From Cryphonectria parasitica EP155 (Eukaryota; Ascomycota; Sordariomycetes; Diaporthales; Cryphonectriaceae), in the NCBI RefSeq assembly GCF_011745365.1, contig NW_024468918.1, positions 310,001 to 374,000 on the forward strand: 64,000 nucleotides of DNA, given 5' to 3'. The position numbers and the translations under genes are program-made. The notes beneath the pieces were generated by a model that was not told where the DNA came from, did no database searches, and was given only the letters and a program-made list of their open reading frames with translations. Each line of letters starts with the position of its first letter. Positions within the stretch are counted from its first letter, which is position 1. Shown in pieces: positions 46,385 to 57,101 of the stretch.

Positions 46385-49083
46385 GATGATGATGACTGTG
46401 TGGAAGAGATTGTGTGTGAGTGTACGAAGAGGCTATGATGCTGAAGTTGTTTTTCTCGGTCGAGCAGCAAGTGACTCTATGATATGAGATTCACAGCAGC
46501 GTGTTCGGAGAATTTCCGTTTTCAGTGTACAGCGAAACGACGCTGAAAGATGATGGGGTCTGGACTTTTGTGGTGCAGCATGCAGCAAACAACAACCACA
46601 ATTGTATTTAACAGCTGGCCAACACAAGTTGCAGTATGCTGTTGTTTCCTGTTGAGCGGAAGATATTGTATGCAGTCAGAATTCCATGACAACATTTATT
46701 CTGAGAGCTTCCATGGCAAGTTTTCGGGAAGCAGTACTGTCATCAGCCCCTGCCTTGTGGGGCCAAACTGTGACTAATAATTGGTTTGGCGTTTCTTCTT
46801 GGCTCTGGAGCGTCCAATGCAGTGGGCGGACGACTACATCCTAGTGGCATCATGCGCCTTACAAAAAGTCGTACAGGGTCAGGAGGTTAGGGACAAATTT
46901 GCCAAAACCTGGTGAAAATTCTGGCGACGATTTCGGAGTTTGGTAATTAGTATGGTAATTCACTATCATAACACAAACGACACAACACCCCTCCTTCCAC
47001 ACAATTCTCTACACCTCTGCAACAACATTGCTATACTCTAGGGAGGAAGTCAGTCTGCTCTAGATTGATTCGAGACCTCTCGGTTTCTTCGGACCACACG
47101 AGTCTCTTCCTTGAAGGACAGCATCAGGGAGGGCCATGTTCTCTGGACGTTTGACATTGGGCAGACAGGAAGAGCATTACTCAACAGTCAGCCCATGGAA
47201 AAAGGCTGGTTGCATGATGTGTGGGTTAAACCAGCTCTGAAGTTGCGACTGAAATGGAGGTGGAGAGGCTCATAGCTCTCTTCCGAATTATCTTCCGAGA
47301 CCTGAGAAAATTGTTGTCACAAGAAAAGCGTGCCTTCCCTCTGGGCTTTCTTTTCCTCTCGTTATTCCTGGGTGGCGCTGGGTCAAAAGCATGCTCACGC
47401 TTTCGCAGTCTCACATGTATCCCATGGTTGAGCCCTAGCCTCCTAGCAGGATCTTTTGTGTCTCTCTGCCAGGTTCAAGCGCCTGTAGAGCCAAGATGAG
47501 GTCAGAGCAATAATATGAAATGCCGACCAGGAGGGCCAGCGACACCTTGCAACCAGTCAGGTAAGACACCCCGCTGTGGCACAGCTTTTTCTCGTGTGAC
47601 GACCTGCTTTGTGGCAAGTGTGGATAAGATTGCTGCGAGATGCCATGGCATTCTTTGTCAATTCTGTTACTGCAACGTGCCGATCTACAACCAGGTAGCT
47701 AACGGAGACCTGCTGTGTGTAGCCATCGGAACCGGAAAGTCGTGCAAGGCCTATACTAGGCAACTTTGCCAACAACAGCGACAGTCCCATTAGGGTGTGA
47801 AGAAGACATGACGACCTACCTGAGGAGGGACTAGGCTGGGCAGCAGTGCTTGAAAGTGCAGGTTTCAGAGGCACCTGTGGGGACTGTCCTCAGCATCCCA
47901 CCGTGTTGTAAGACTACAGAGGACGAAGAGTCCCTGGTAGGTGAATTGGATCCTACGTAAGTATACACTACGTAAATAAAGTAGCAGTGAAGCAAGCCTG
48001 CGGGACCTCCGCCACACAGTCGGACGGAAACATGTACCGACGACTCGTCTCATGCCAGCGAACCCGCTCGGTCGTGATGAGCCGTCCAGGTACAACACAA
48101 GGAACGCGTGCAAGGCGCTATAGTCAACAGGGGAGGTCGATGATTCGCGGGTCACTTAGTCGATGTGCTGCTGCAGCAGCAGGAGGGATACTCTTGAGAT
48201 CAGCCAGTCAAGGTCAAGAGTGAAGACCTCCTTTGTTTTCCCTATTTCTTGATTTTCATTTTTCTCTCGGTAAATGCGGCTCGGCCATGGGACACGTAGA
48301 AAACATATGTGCCTAGTCACGCCCTGCAGTCGTCACAGTGCCAAAGAAACAAGTCTAGGCTCTAGATGGCATCGGCCACAATAGCAAGAGAAGAAGTTCA
48401 ATGAGAGAAAGAGAAATAATATAAAATATGAAAAGGGTATCAAGCATAGGAGATAATGATGAGGACTCCTCCATTTGCGATGCAACGAGCGGTTGTGGAG
48501 ATGGAGCTGGGCTTCCGTCAGGTCCGCAGGCAGGCAAAAAAAAAAAATTAAAAAAATTACTGCCAGCCTGCCAGTCTGCCAGTCAAGTCAGTCGGCAAAG
48601 TGATAGGTAGCAGAACCTTGCCGGTGCGGTCATGGCCTTTGATCCCAACAAAAGATTCGCCCCCCCGCCAAAAGCTGCGAGTGGGTGGTGCTGCGCTGGA
48701 GGGAAGGGGGGGGGGGGTACTTAGGTACATCCACTAGTACACTGCACTGTAGAGAACGGTTCCGTTGACGACCTTGAGCCGTTACCAGCCAACCAGCCAG
48801 TCAGTGGCCAGCATTGCTGCCAGTGTTGTGCCGCCAGTGAGGGCGATTGCGAAGCAAACGGGACTGGACCAAAGTGAGTAGACCCCACCCGCGCCTTCTC
48901 CAAAATTTCGAAGCGTCCCGCCCGCTACCCAATCCCCTCTCTAGAAAACCATTCATCCACAACAGCTCTTTCCAACACCGCCTTTCCCTTTCTCCCCAGG
49001 CCAAACCACATCCCACATTTATTTCCTTCCCTTCAACGCAAGCCTCTCATCAGCCAAACTATCAACCATCAAGATCACACATC
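46385..49083. promoter_or_regulatory. Divergent intergenic region between PHGDH and NAP1
   Basis: 2.7 kb containing both promoters. A small Cys-rich plus-strand ORF at 47515-47793 lacks a signal peptide and splice context and is not called. G11 lies at 48707-48717 and an A-rich run near 48537-48557. Two TACGTAA motifs flank 47955-47975. Confidence 0.5.
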
Positions 49084-50682
49084 ATGGCTGAACCCATCCG
49101 AAACAAGCGCCCGGACTTGGCCGTGGCACCGTAAGTGACTAACACCCTGGTTTGCCCTGGACGACGCCTGCAACGCAAAAAAACATCACCCTTCTCCCCG
49201 CGATAAGGGAGGGGGCAAACATCAAGTATTTGTGCTGATGATGACATCCCAGGACCCCCCAAAACACTCCAGCCAACAATGCACCCATTTCATCGCATGC
49301 CCAGCAGCCGGGTGTTGATAGCATCAAGGAAGGTTCGTATTAGCCACTCCCTACCCCGCGCGTGTCCGTCATACTTGTTGGGAAACCCCTTTGCAATCTA
49401 CGGAGAGGCTGATCGCATTCCACCACCACAGAGGACCTGGACCGTGCCGCGGCTGCCTCCATCTTTGCACAGAACCCCAAGCTCGTCCAGATGATCCAGG
49501 GCCGTCTCGGCTCCCTTGTCGGCCGCTCCTCCGGTTACATCGAGTCCCTCCCCACACAGGTCAAGAAGCGCGTCGCCGGTCTCAAGGGCATCCAGAAGGA
49601 GCACACCAAGCTCGAGGCTGAGTTCCAGGAGGAGGTCCTGCAGCTCGAGAAGAAATACTTCGCCAAGTTCACTCCTCTGTACGAGAAGCGTGCCGAGATT
49701 GTCAACGGCAAGGCCGAGCCTACCGAGCAGGAGATCGCCGCCGGCGAGGAGGAGGACGAGGAGGACGAGGAAGATGACAAGGACACCAAGCCCGACGCTG
49801 CTGAGAAGGAGAAGGCTCCCGAGTCTAACGAGAATGTCAACGGCATTCCAGAGTTCTGGCTGTCTGCCATGAAGAACCAGATCTCCCTCGCTGAGATGAT
49901 CACCGACCGTGACGAGGGCGCTCTGAAGCACCTCGTCGACATTCGCATGGAGTATCTGGAAAGGCCTGGCTTCCGTCTCATCTTCGAGTTCGACGAGAAC
50001 GAGTACTTCACCAACAAGACCGTCACCAAGACCTATTACTATCAGAACGAGTCCGGCTACGGCGGTGATTTCATTTACGACCACGCCGACGGTGACAAGA
50101 TTAACTGGAAGGAAGGCAAGGACCTGACGGTTCGCATCGAGCAGAAGAAGCAACGCAACAAGAGTAGGTCTTTCCTCCCAGTGATGCCTGTACCTTCAAT
50201 TTGTACCTCCAGCAGTGATGCGACCAATGCTGACCCCCAAGCCAGACACGAAACAAACTCGCATCGTCAAGAAGACGGTTCCCACCGAGTCTTTCTTCAA
50301 CTTCTTCTCCCCACCTAAGGCGCCTACTGAGGACGACGACGATGCCGCTTCTGACATTGAGGAGCGACTCGAGCTTGACTACCAGCTGGGCGAGGATATC
50401 AAGGAGAAGCTGATTCCCCGGGCCATCGACTGGTTCACCGGAGAGGCCCTTGCTTTCGAGGAGCTGGATGAGGAGGAGTTCGATGAGGAGGACTTCGACG
50501 AGGATGATGATGAGGACGACCTGAGTGATGACCGGGATGAGGACGAGGAGTCTGACGAGGACGACGTAAGATATGGCCCAACCAACCCTTGACTACACCG
50601 TTGCCACGCACATACTAACGTCTGAATTCAGGATGATGGTTCGAAGCCGAAGCAGGAGGCTGCGGAATGCAAGCAGAGCTAA
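49084..50682 (+). CDS. NAP1: Nucleosome assembly protein 1
   Basis: Nap1 is a histone H2A-H2B chaperone. Exons 49084-49130, 49253-49332, 49432-50163, 50246-50565 and 50632-50682 sum to 1230 nt, or 409 residues. The NAP domain starts with a long dimerisation helix ([20 protein letters not shown]) and includes [12 protein letters not shown] and [13 protein letters not shown]. Acidic patches lie in the middle ([13 protein letters not shown]) and near the end ([16 protein letters not shown]). The last 51 nt exon ends CKQS, a CaaX-type prenylation signal. Splice phases agree at every junction. Confidence 0.96.
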
Positions 50683-51368
50683 ATTCCCAGGCACATGCTT
50701 GAGATCTTGGATCTTGCATCATCTTTCACTTTGGAGTTTAGCTGCTCGGCACTTCTCCGCCTGTGGGGGGGGCAAACGTCATCTGCGTGGCTTCCACCTC
50801 ACGTCCACGTCCTCGGGGTTTCTGTTTGATCATTACAGAGTTGACCTATAGATCATCATAATGCGCGGATCAGGCTCTTGAGAGATTCGCAGTTCGCGTG
50901 TGGTTTATTCCAGCAGCGAAGGGGAAGGAAGGAAGAGGGGGAGGTTCTTTTTTCTAGTCTCGCGCTCCGCGTGTGTTTTAGGACAGGTTATGATCATGGG
51001 ACCGTCCGCCAATGGTTTTTTTTTCGGACCTAGCCCACACTATCGACAGTCATAGGTTGATCTTATATCACCTACCCACACACCCTACTCTTTACATATC
51101 TGGCCGCACCGTGGGCAGACAAGTGTCTGCAGGGTAAAAAAAAAGGCACACTATTCATCAGAAATGAAATGAAGAATCCTGAGGCGTTAGCAATAATACG
51201 TTGCCACTTACAGGCAGTCGAGTATCCCTGCCTACGGAGCATACAATCTATCTTGTTTGACATGGCATTTCCCAGATACTACTGCTGTGACCATCGCGAA
51301 GTCCAAGATCTCCCTGGATTTGTTGAACTTGGCAAACACCACCTGTAGCAGTAGGAGAGCGGGAGACA
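50683..51368. other. NAP1 3' region and upstream part of the FAP7 promoter
   Basis: No gene is seen. It is ordinary non-coding sequence with a short G8 run at 50766 and T-runs around 51015. Confidence 0.5.
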
Positions 51369-51388
51369 TAACCCTTACCCTAACCCTT
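51369..51388 (+). promoter_or_regulatory. Telomere-like motif (telobox) upstream of FAP7
   Basis: TAACCC-TTACCC-TAACCC-TT lies about 55 bp before a TATAAAA box and about 395 bp before the FAP7 start. It contains a perfect ACCCTAACCC core. Telobox elements bound by Tbf1/Rap1-type factors are known in promoters of ribosome-related genes in yeasts, which suits FAP7. Confidence 0.55.
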
Positions 51389-51443
51389 GCTGAGATGGAA
51401 AAATTTCGTGTTTAAACCTAGCACGGGAGTAAGAAAGTATGTA

Positions 51444-51450
51444 TATAAAA
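51444..51450 (+). promoter_or_regulatory. TATA box of FAP7
   Basis: TATAAAA within GTATATAAAAAGAGG, preceded by the telobox. It is the clearest core promoter element in the window. Confidence 0.55.
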
Positions 51451-51781
51451 AGAGGCATAGCAAAACCGTGAATCTCCCTTGATACTCACCCAGCAAACAA
51501 CTGCCGTGTCGAGATCCGCGTCCTGTCATCACTTATCTTCACACACACAGACCCACACACCGTATAAGCAGGTCAAGAATCCTGTCTTCCTGATTTCAGA
51601 CATCACTATCTATCAATTCAAAACTAACACGTTCTGAGTCAATCAAACTTGTGTGGTCAACTCATCCTCATCCTCATCCTCACCATTGATTCCCATCTTC
51701 CGCCCGCCCGCGAGCCAAAAAGAAAGAAAAAGGGAAGAGAAAAATCTAAAAAAAAATAAAAAATTACCAAGCACCACCATC

Positions 51782-52608
51782 ATGTCGTCAAGGTCCCTCC
51801 CGAACATAATAATCACTGGCACGCCCGGCACCGGCAAGACGACGCACTGCGAGGTGCTGGCGGAGAAGTGTCCTGAGCTGAAGCATCTGAGCGTGAACCA
51901 GGTGGTCAAGGAAAGGGAGTGTCATGAGGGCTGGGACGAGGAGTATCAGAGCTGGCTGGTGGATGAGGACAAGGTTAGTCTCATTGTACAGGGCTGATTC
52001 TTCCCCTGTCTTCCACACCTTTTCGTCTAGAGTGCATGGGCACGGAGACCCTTGGGCTTCTCGTCTCCGATCCTTGTGGGCCTAGGAAGGGCCCCCTTCT
52101 GCAGTCGGAGCTGAAGGGCTGACTTTCCAACGTGCATAGTTACTGGACGCCATTGAGGACGAGTGCAAGGCGGGGGGTCGCATCATCGACTGGCACGCGT
52201 GCGACCTGTTCCCCAAGAGCTGGATCGACCTTGTGGTGGTGTTAAGGGTAGACTCTGCAGCCCATTACGACCGGCTTGCGGCGAGGTACATCCCCTTCCA
52301 CCAATTTTCTAAACTCTCGCCTTGCTCCTCCTTCTTCCCTCTCCCGCTATTTCCTGCCTTTTATCGTTCAAGGGCTTGTAATCGTATCCTTCTGCTGACG
52401 TTCCGGGACGTGCAGAAACTACCCCGAGGTCAAATTGCAGGAGAACATTGATTCCGAGATCATGGAGGTGCTTCTTCAGGAGGCGCGGGACTCGTATGAC
52501 GAGGAAATTGTCGTCGAGCTCAAGAGCAACACGAACGAGGAGCTGGAGGAGAACGTCGAGAGGATTCAGACGTGGTTGAAGCAGTGGAAGGAGGACAATA
52601 ACGCCTGA
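51782..52608 (+). CDS. FAP7: Adenylate kinase isoenzyme 6 / Fap7
   Basis: Fap7 is an atypical adenylate kinase/ATPase needed for the final cleavage of 20S pre-rRNA to 18S, working with Rps14. Exons 51782-51973, 52140-52285 and 52416-52608 sum to 531 nt, or 176 residues. Walker A is GTPGTGKT at residues 13-20. The NMP-binding region has LSVNQVVKERECHEGWDEE. The IIDWHACDLFPKSWIDLVVV segment and the lid motif AARNYPEVKLQENIDSEIM are typical of AK6. The C-terminal helix is acidic. It sits in tandem with HAM1, 575 bp apart. Confidence 0.95.
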
Positions 52609-53183
52609 GCGAGAGGCTATATATGTATTCCCCGTCTTCGAGGGGTTAAGGAGTCTATCTCGCAGGATGCTTCACCTGAGAGATGGGAGGGAGGAAATTT
52701 GGGAAACCAGTATGAGTTACCCGCAGAGACGGGATAGGACGGCGTTTTGAAACCAAAAATAAAACTGAGATATGATACCCCTGAGCATTCGACAGTTATT
52801 TTTCCTCAAAAGTCGAAGTGGAAGCATATTTAAGGACGAGGAATACGTGTTTGATATGGATGCCTCTTTGTGAGTTTTGTCCAGGATATGCAATTAAGCA
52901 TTCCATCGGTACCTTCAAACCCTGAGAAACCCTGATGCTGAAAAGGGTTCCACCCCGTAAAACATCGATATATCAAACCTCCCCAGGTCCAGCAAAGTAA
53001 GACTCACCAACCAGCCTTTATTTTATTTAAACGTATTTAAACGAACTGATTCCCACTCTCTACGTCTTCCTCCTTGCCTCCTTCCTACCCCCTCTGCATC
53101 CCGCTTCCTACCTTCCCAATTTTCTTTTTTTATCTCAGATACCTACAGCCCCCATTGAACTCACCCAAACGAGAAAGTCCATC
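52609..53183. promoter_or_regulatory. Intergenic region between FAP7 and HAM1
   Basis: Same-strand spacer holding the FAP7 terminator and HAM1 promoter. The 130 bases before the HAM1 start are strongly C/T-rich. Confidence 0.5.
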
Positions 53184-54408
53184 ATGGCTTCCAAACCCGC
53201 CCACACCGTCAACTTCATCAGTGGCAACAAGAACAAGCTCGCCGAGGTCAAGGCGATCCTCGAGCCCACGATCCAGGTCGACAGCCAGTCGCTGGATCTG
53301 GTCGAGGTGCAGGGGACGCTGGAGGAGGTGACTATCGCCAAGTGCCGGGCTGCGGCCAAGCAGGTGAATTTTCTCTTCTATCTTTTGCCTTGTTCCCTCC
53401 CCCCCCGGTCCCCTCACCCTTCTGTCACATACACACACATTCACATGCAGACATTGAAAGTCGAGTACAGACTCAGATATGCCATGCAAAGCAAAAATAA
53501 ATTCCTGAATCATGGTTGTTTTCAAGAAAAAGAAAATCCCTGGTTGAACTGACTTGACTGACGCGCTATGCCTCTCAACCCGCTAGGTCGGAGGTCCCGT
53601 GCTGGTAGAAGACACATGCCTATGCTTTGACGCCCTCAAGGGTCTGCCTGGACCCTACATGTATGACCTCTTTTTTTGAATTCAAATCTATCTTCAATGG
53701 TCGTCATGTTCCCGACGGCTGGTGTGGGAGAAAAGAAAAGGGGGGGGAAAGGGTTGCCCGCCTGATGTGCGCGTGTTGAAAAGTACTGACCAGAGCCGCC
53801 ATCATCATCATCATCAACAACAACAGCAAGTGGTTTCTTCAAGACCTAGGCCACGAAGGTCTGAATAACCTCCTTGCCGCCTACCAAGACAAGGGCGCCA
53901 AGGCCGTCTGCACATTCGGCTTCTCGCAGGGCCCAGGCCATGAGCCTATCCTGTTCCAGGGTATTACACAGGTGAGTCTTTTTCCTTTTTCCCCCTCTTG
54001 GTAGTGGCCGACGAAGAGGGGTTTCATTCAGGTTTCTCAAACGGCGAGGGCAAATCTTGTGTGATTCTGTCCTTCTTGCTATGCACATCTCGTGTTTCTC
54101 CTCCGCAAGATGACGACGAGACCATTTTTCTGAGACAAAATTCTTTTTCTTGAAAATAATAGGGCAAGATTGTCCCGGCAAGGGGACCTGCCACCTTCGG
54201 CTGGGATGCCATCTTCGAATATGAAGGCAAGACGTGAGTGGCTCCTTGGAACCAACCGAATTCATTGGAACTCTTCGCAAACGCAGGAGACACTGACTGG
54301 ATGCGCAGTTACGCCGAGATGGAAAAGTCAGCAAAGAACAAGATCTCCCATCGTGGACGGGCGCTCGAGAAACTGCAGGCATGGTTCAAGCAGCAGGCTT
54401 CCTCATAA
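53184..54408 (+). CDS. HAM1: Inosine triphosphate pyrophosphatase (Ham1)
   Basis: It hydrolyses ITP, dITP and XTP to monophosphates and keeps deaminated purines out of nucleic acids. Exons 53184-53363, 53587-53660, 53827-53971, 54163-54233 and 54309-54408 sum to 570 nt, or 189 residues, the normal length. The chain opens [18 protein letters not shown] (substrate-binding SGNKxK). [20 protein letters not shown] carries the catalytic acidic residues, and [15 protein letters not shown] and [11 protein letters not shown] complete the signature. All five exons are needed for the fold. Confidence 0.95.
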
Positions 54409-54956
54409 GATGAGAATGATCAACTCGGACCTCTGCATTAGTGATTGAGTCTTTCATTGGCATTGAAGCATACTCTAGACATAAACCAAGCCACCTTGAT
54501 CCCGAAATCTTCACAACTCTTGCAGTCCTTCAGCCGGGCTCCCAAGGTCCTATGGCAGAAACTGCATGAGTAACGTAATACAGGACAACAACGCCTTGTC
54601 AATGCATATTTTGATGGCGCCGGGTTTTTTTTTCGCTTCATGTGCCCATGGAACACAATTGTATCAATGCTCTCTTTCTCTCTCCCTTTTTCCTTTTATC
54701 CCGAGGTCTCCGTATCGAGGACTCCATCCTTCCCCTGTGGTCATCCATGCGAGACCGCCGTTCCGTGAGTGTCTATCCGCGACCATAACCCATGCTGTAG
54801 GCTTGATGCTGTAGGAACGCAAATGGTAGGTCTTCGTTCGTCAGGAAAATCACTTAAGTCTCGTGGAGGGCGTCTGCGGGTGGTACCAGCCTGTCATGGA
54901 GTTAGCGAACACTCCTGCTGCGTTGCTCTTTGGCGAGAAGCTCTATGTATGTGGTC
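54409..54956. other. Convergent 3' region of HAM1 and the ZUP1-like gene
   Basis: Stop codons lie 548 bp apart. No gene or notable repeat is seen. Confidence 0.6.
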
Positions 54957-56471
54957 TCACCTCAGGCACTCAAATTCTCGATACCGTCTCAGATACTTAT
55001 GTCCTCTCCGGTATGCGTGAATAGCCGAGTCCGCGTACTTATACTTGAACTTTCGGCCGATACGCTGCGTGATGACCGCTGCGTCGCGGAACATGGGGTC
55101 GAACACGAGCAGGTTCGCCTTGCCGTTCGTCTCCTTCTCGATGCCGACAATCGTCATCGAGTGGCCAGCGTGCTGGAAGTAGATGGGCGGCAGCATCGTG
55201 CACCGCACTCTGTCACCGGGGCTGTAGACTCCCTGCGCAAAGTACTGCTCCACATTAAAGAGCAAACTGGCTTCCGCCTTGCCGGCCTCCTGCTTGTTCT
55301 TGAAGCCCTGCGCCACGCACGGCACATTTAGGTATCGAAACATAGCTTGCGCCTCTGGCGTTCCGATATACTTACGAGTCCCTCTGACGCCGCCGGTCTC
55401 AACACGTCCTTGCTGGTTGATTCCACGATCCCAGGCGGCCTCAATGAACTCCTGTATGTCGAAAATGCTTGGTAATGTCCCATTGAACTGGTTGTGTGAT
55501 CCTTCGAACTCGGTCCCAATGATGTAGGAGGACATCATCTGAATGTTGCGATACCCGCAGAAACCGCCCTCACGCCGCAACTTGGACACATGCTGCACGC
55601 ACGGGTGGCAGAGGTAGGCGTACTCAGTCGACTCAGACTGCTGGAGCATTTGCTTCAGCACCGGTATGACATCCTGGCCGACGACTTGTCCGTCACGCTT
55701 CAGCATCTTGACGAGCCAGTCTGGCATCTTTTTCTCATGGGCGAAGCGACCCAGCTCTGCCTTGCCAAGCTGTTTCGGCTGCTTTGGCCCATCTGGAACA
55801 GTGCTGCTGGAGGGGGCGGCTGTCGTGCCACTGTCAGTCTCTGGCTTGGATTTGTTCCACTTGGGCATCGACAGGATGTTTCTCCACGCAAAGATGGCCT
55901 TTTTACGGCGGGAATGCGCAGCTACCTCTTCCGAGTCCTGAGATATGTCGCGTGCTGCTGGTGAGCGCCGCCGTTTCGCCGATCTCGTGCGGCGGACATC
56001 GTCACCACCGATAGCAGTGGTCGGATCCGTTGCTGGCGCAGCCCCAGACTCTGGGTGGGTAGTTGCACTGCCATCATCAGCCTCATCTGAGTGCAACTCA
56101 AGATGATAGTCGAGTTCATCCCTGACGACAACCTCGTTGCAGCCCTCGATGGGACACTCCACATAGGCAGTGCTAGCCGCATCTAGGTTCCCAGCAGCAT
56201 GCTCAGGGTTGGAGAGGCTTTCATCTGGTACAAATGGTGACTTCCCCTCTGAGTGTTCCGTCTCTATATGCTGCACATGTGTTAGCTGGCTTTATATGAT
56301 GTTGTGCATGTGCAGCTCTTGGCAGCACAAGAAGAAGCAACAGTGGTTGAAGCAAGGCGGTCACAAGATGCAAACCAGACGTACCAGCTGCATTGCGTAA
56401 TCCTCATGCTCCTGCCCTTGTGGGGGTTTGAATCCGCAGAATGGACACTCCATAGCTCCCTGCCCATTCAT
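54957..56471 (-). CDS. ZUFSP/ZUP1-type ubiquitin protease (peptidase family C78)
   Basis: ZUP1 proteases cut K63-linked ubiquitin chains; the human enzyme acts in genome stability. Exons 56471-56385 and 56270-54957 give 466 residues. Splicing completes an N-terminal C2H2 zinc finger (C9, C12, H30, H35) whose Cys pair is in exon 1 and His pair in exon 2. A second finger uses C68, C73, H85 and H89. A basic segment with RRTRSAKRRR follows. The catalytic domain has Cys267 (REGGFCGYRNIQMM), His399 (QHAGHSMTIVGIE) and Asp420 (LLVFDP). The ATG at 56471 is the start because it opens the zinc finger directly. Confidence 0.92.
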
Positions 56472-57101
56472 GGTCGCCTTGTGAGTTGATGTTTTGGTGG
56501 GCAGGGTAAACTTGGTTGTGAGAGGAATCGAGGTCTCAATCCCCGGAAGGCCTGTAAATGAGGCTTGTCTGAGCCTGTGACTAGGGCCCAGTCCCAGGCT
56601 ATTCTTAGCAGGGCCAGCCAAAGAAAGTTGTCCAATGGTTTACGACATCTCAAGAGAACCCCAGATTATGTGACAATTTTCCTGCGTTTGAGTATTGAGA
56701 ATAATTACTGACTTGCCTGGAAAAGGAATGTTGCGTATTTTCCAAAGTAGTATTGCAAAATGACTCTGTGGTCGTGGTTTCTGCTCCAACCATCTTGGAA
56801 GAGCAGGTACAGTAGGTGCAAATCAAAGTTCCGAGAATGGAAGTAGCATCCTTGCCTCATCATGCGAAGATCGTGTAGCCGAAATCATTGCTTTAAGCGA
56901 GTCTGTACCCATCAACCCCTGAATTCTTGATCACCTAATTTTGTTTCTTCTCGTCTTACACCAATCAGGCAAAGGCCAGTCAGTTATTTATTTATTGGAG
57001 TCTCTATCATGCTTTGCAACACTCTCTCCCATAACATTGAGGTGTCCCAAATAAAGCTAGGGAACTTGCAAGACACTGCAACGTTGGAGCACATGAAAGA
57101 T
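56472..57101. promoter_or_regulatory. Promoter region of the ZUP1-like gene and 3' side of seryl-tRNA synthetase
   Basis: Both neighbours lie on the minus strand. No gene is seen. Confidence 0.5.

Noticed and set aside
47475..47495. GGTTCAAGC as a tRNA B-box
   Set aside because: No matching A-box or cloverleaf could be drawn in the preceding 60 bases.
47515..47793. Small Cys-rich ORF considered as a secreted effector-like protein
   Set aside because: No signal peptide, irregular Cys spacing and no coding bias.
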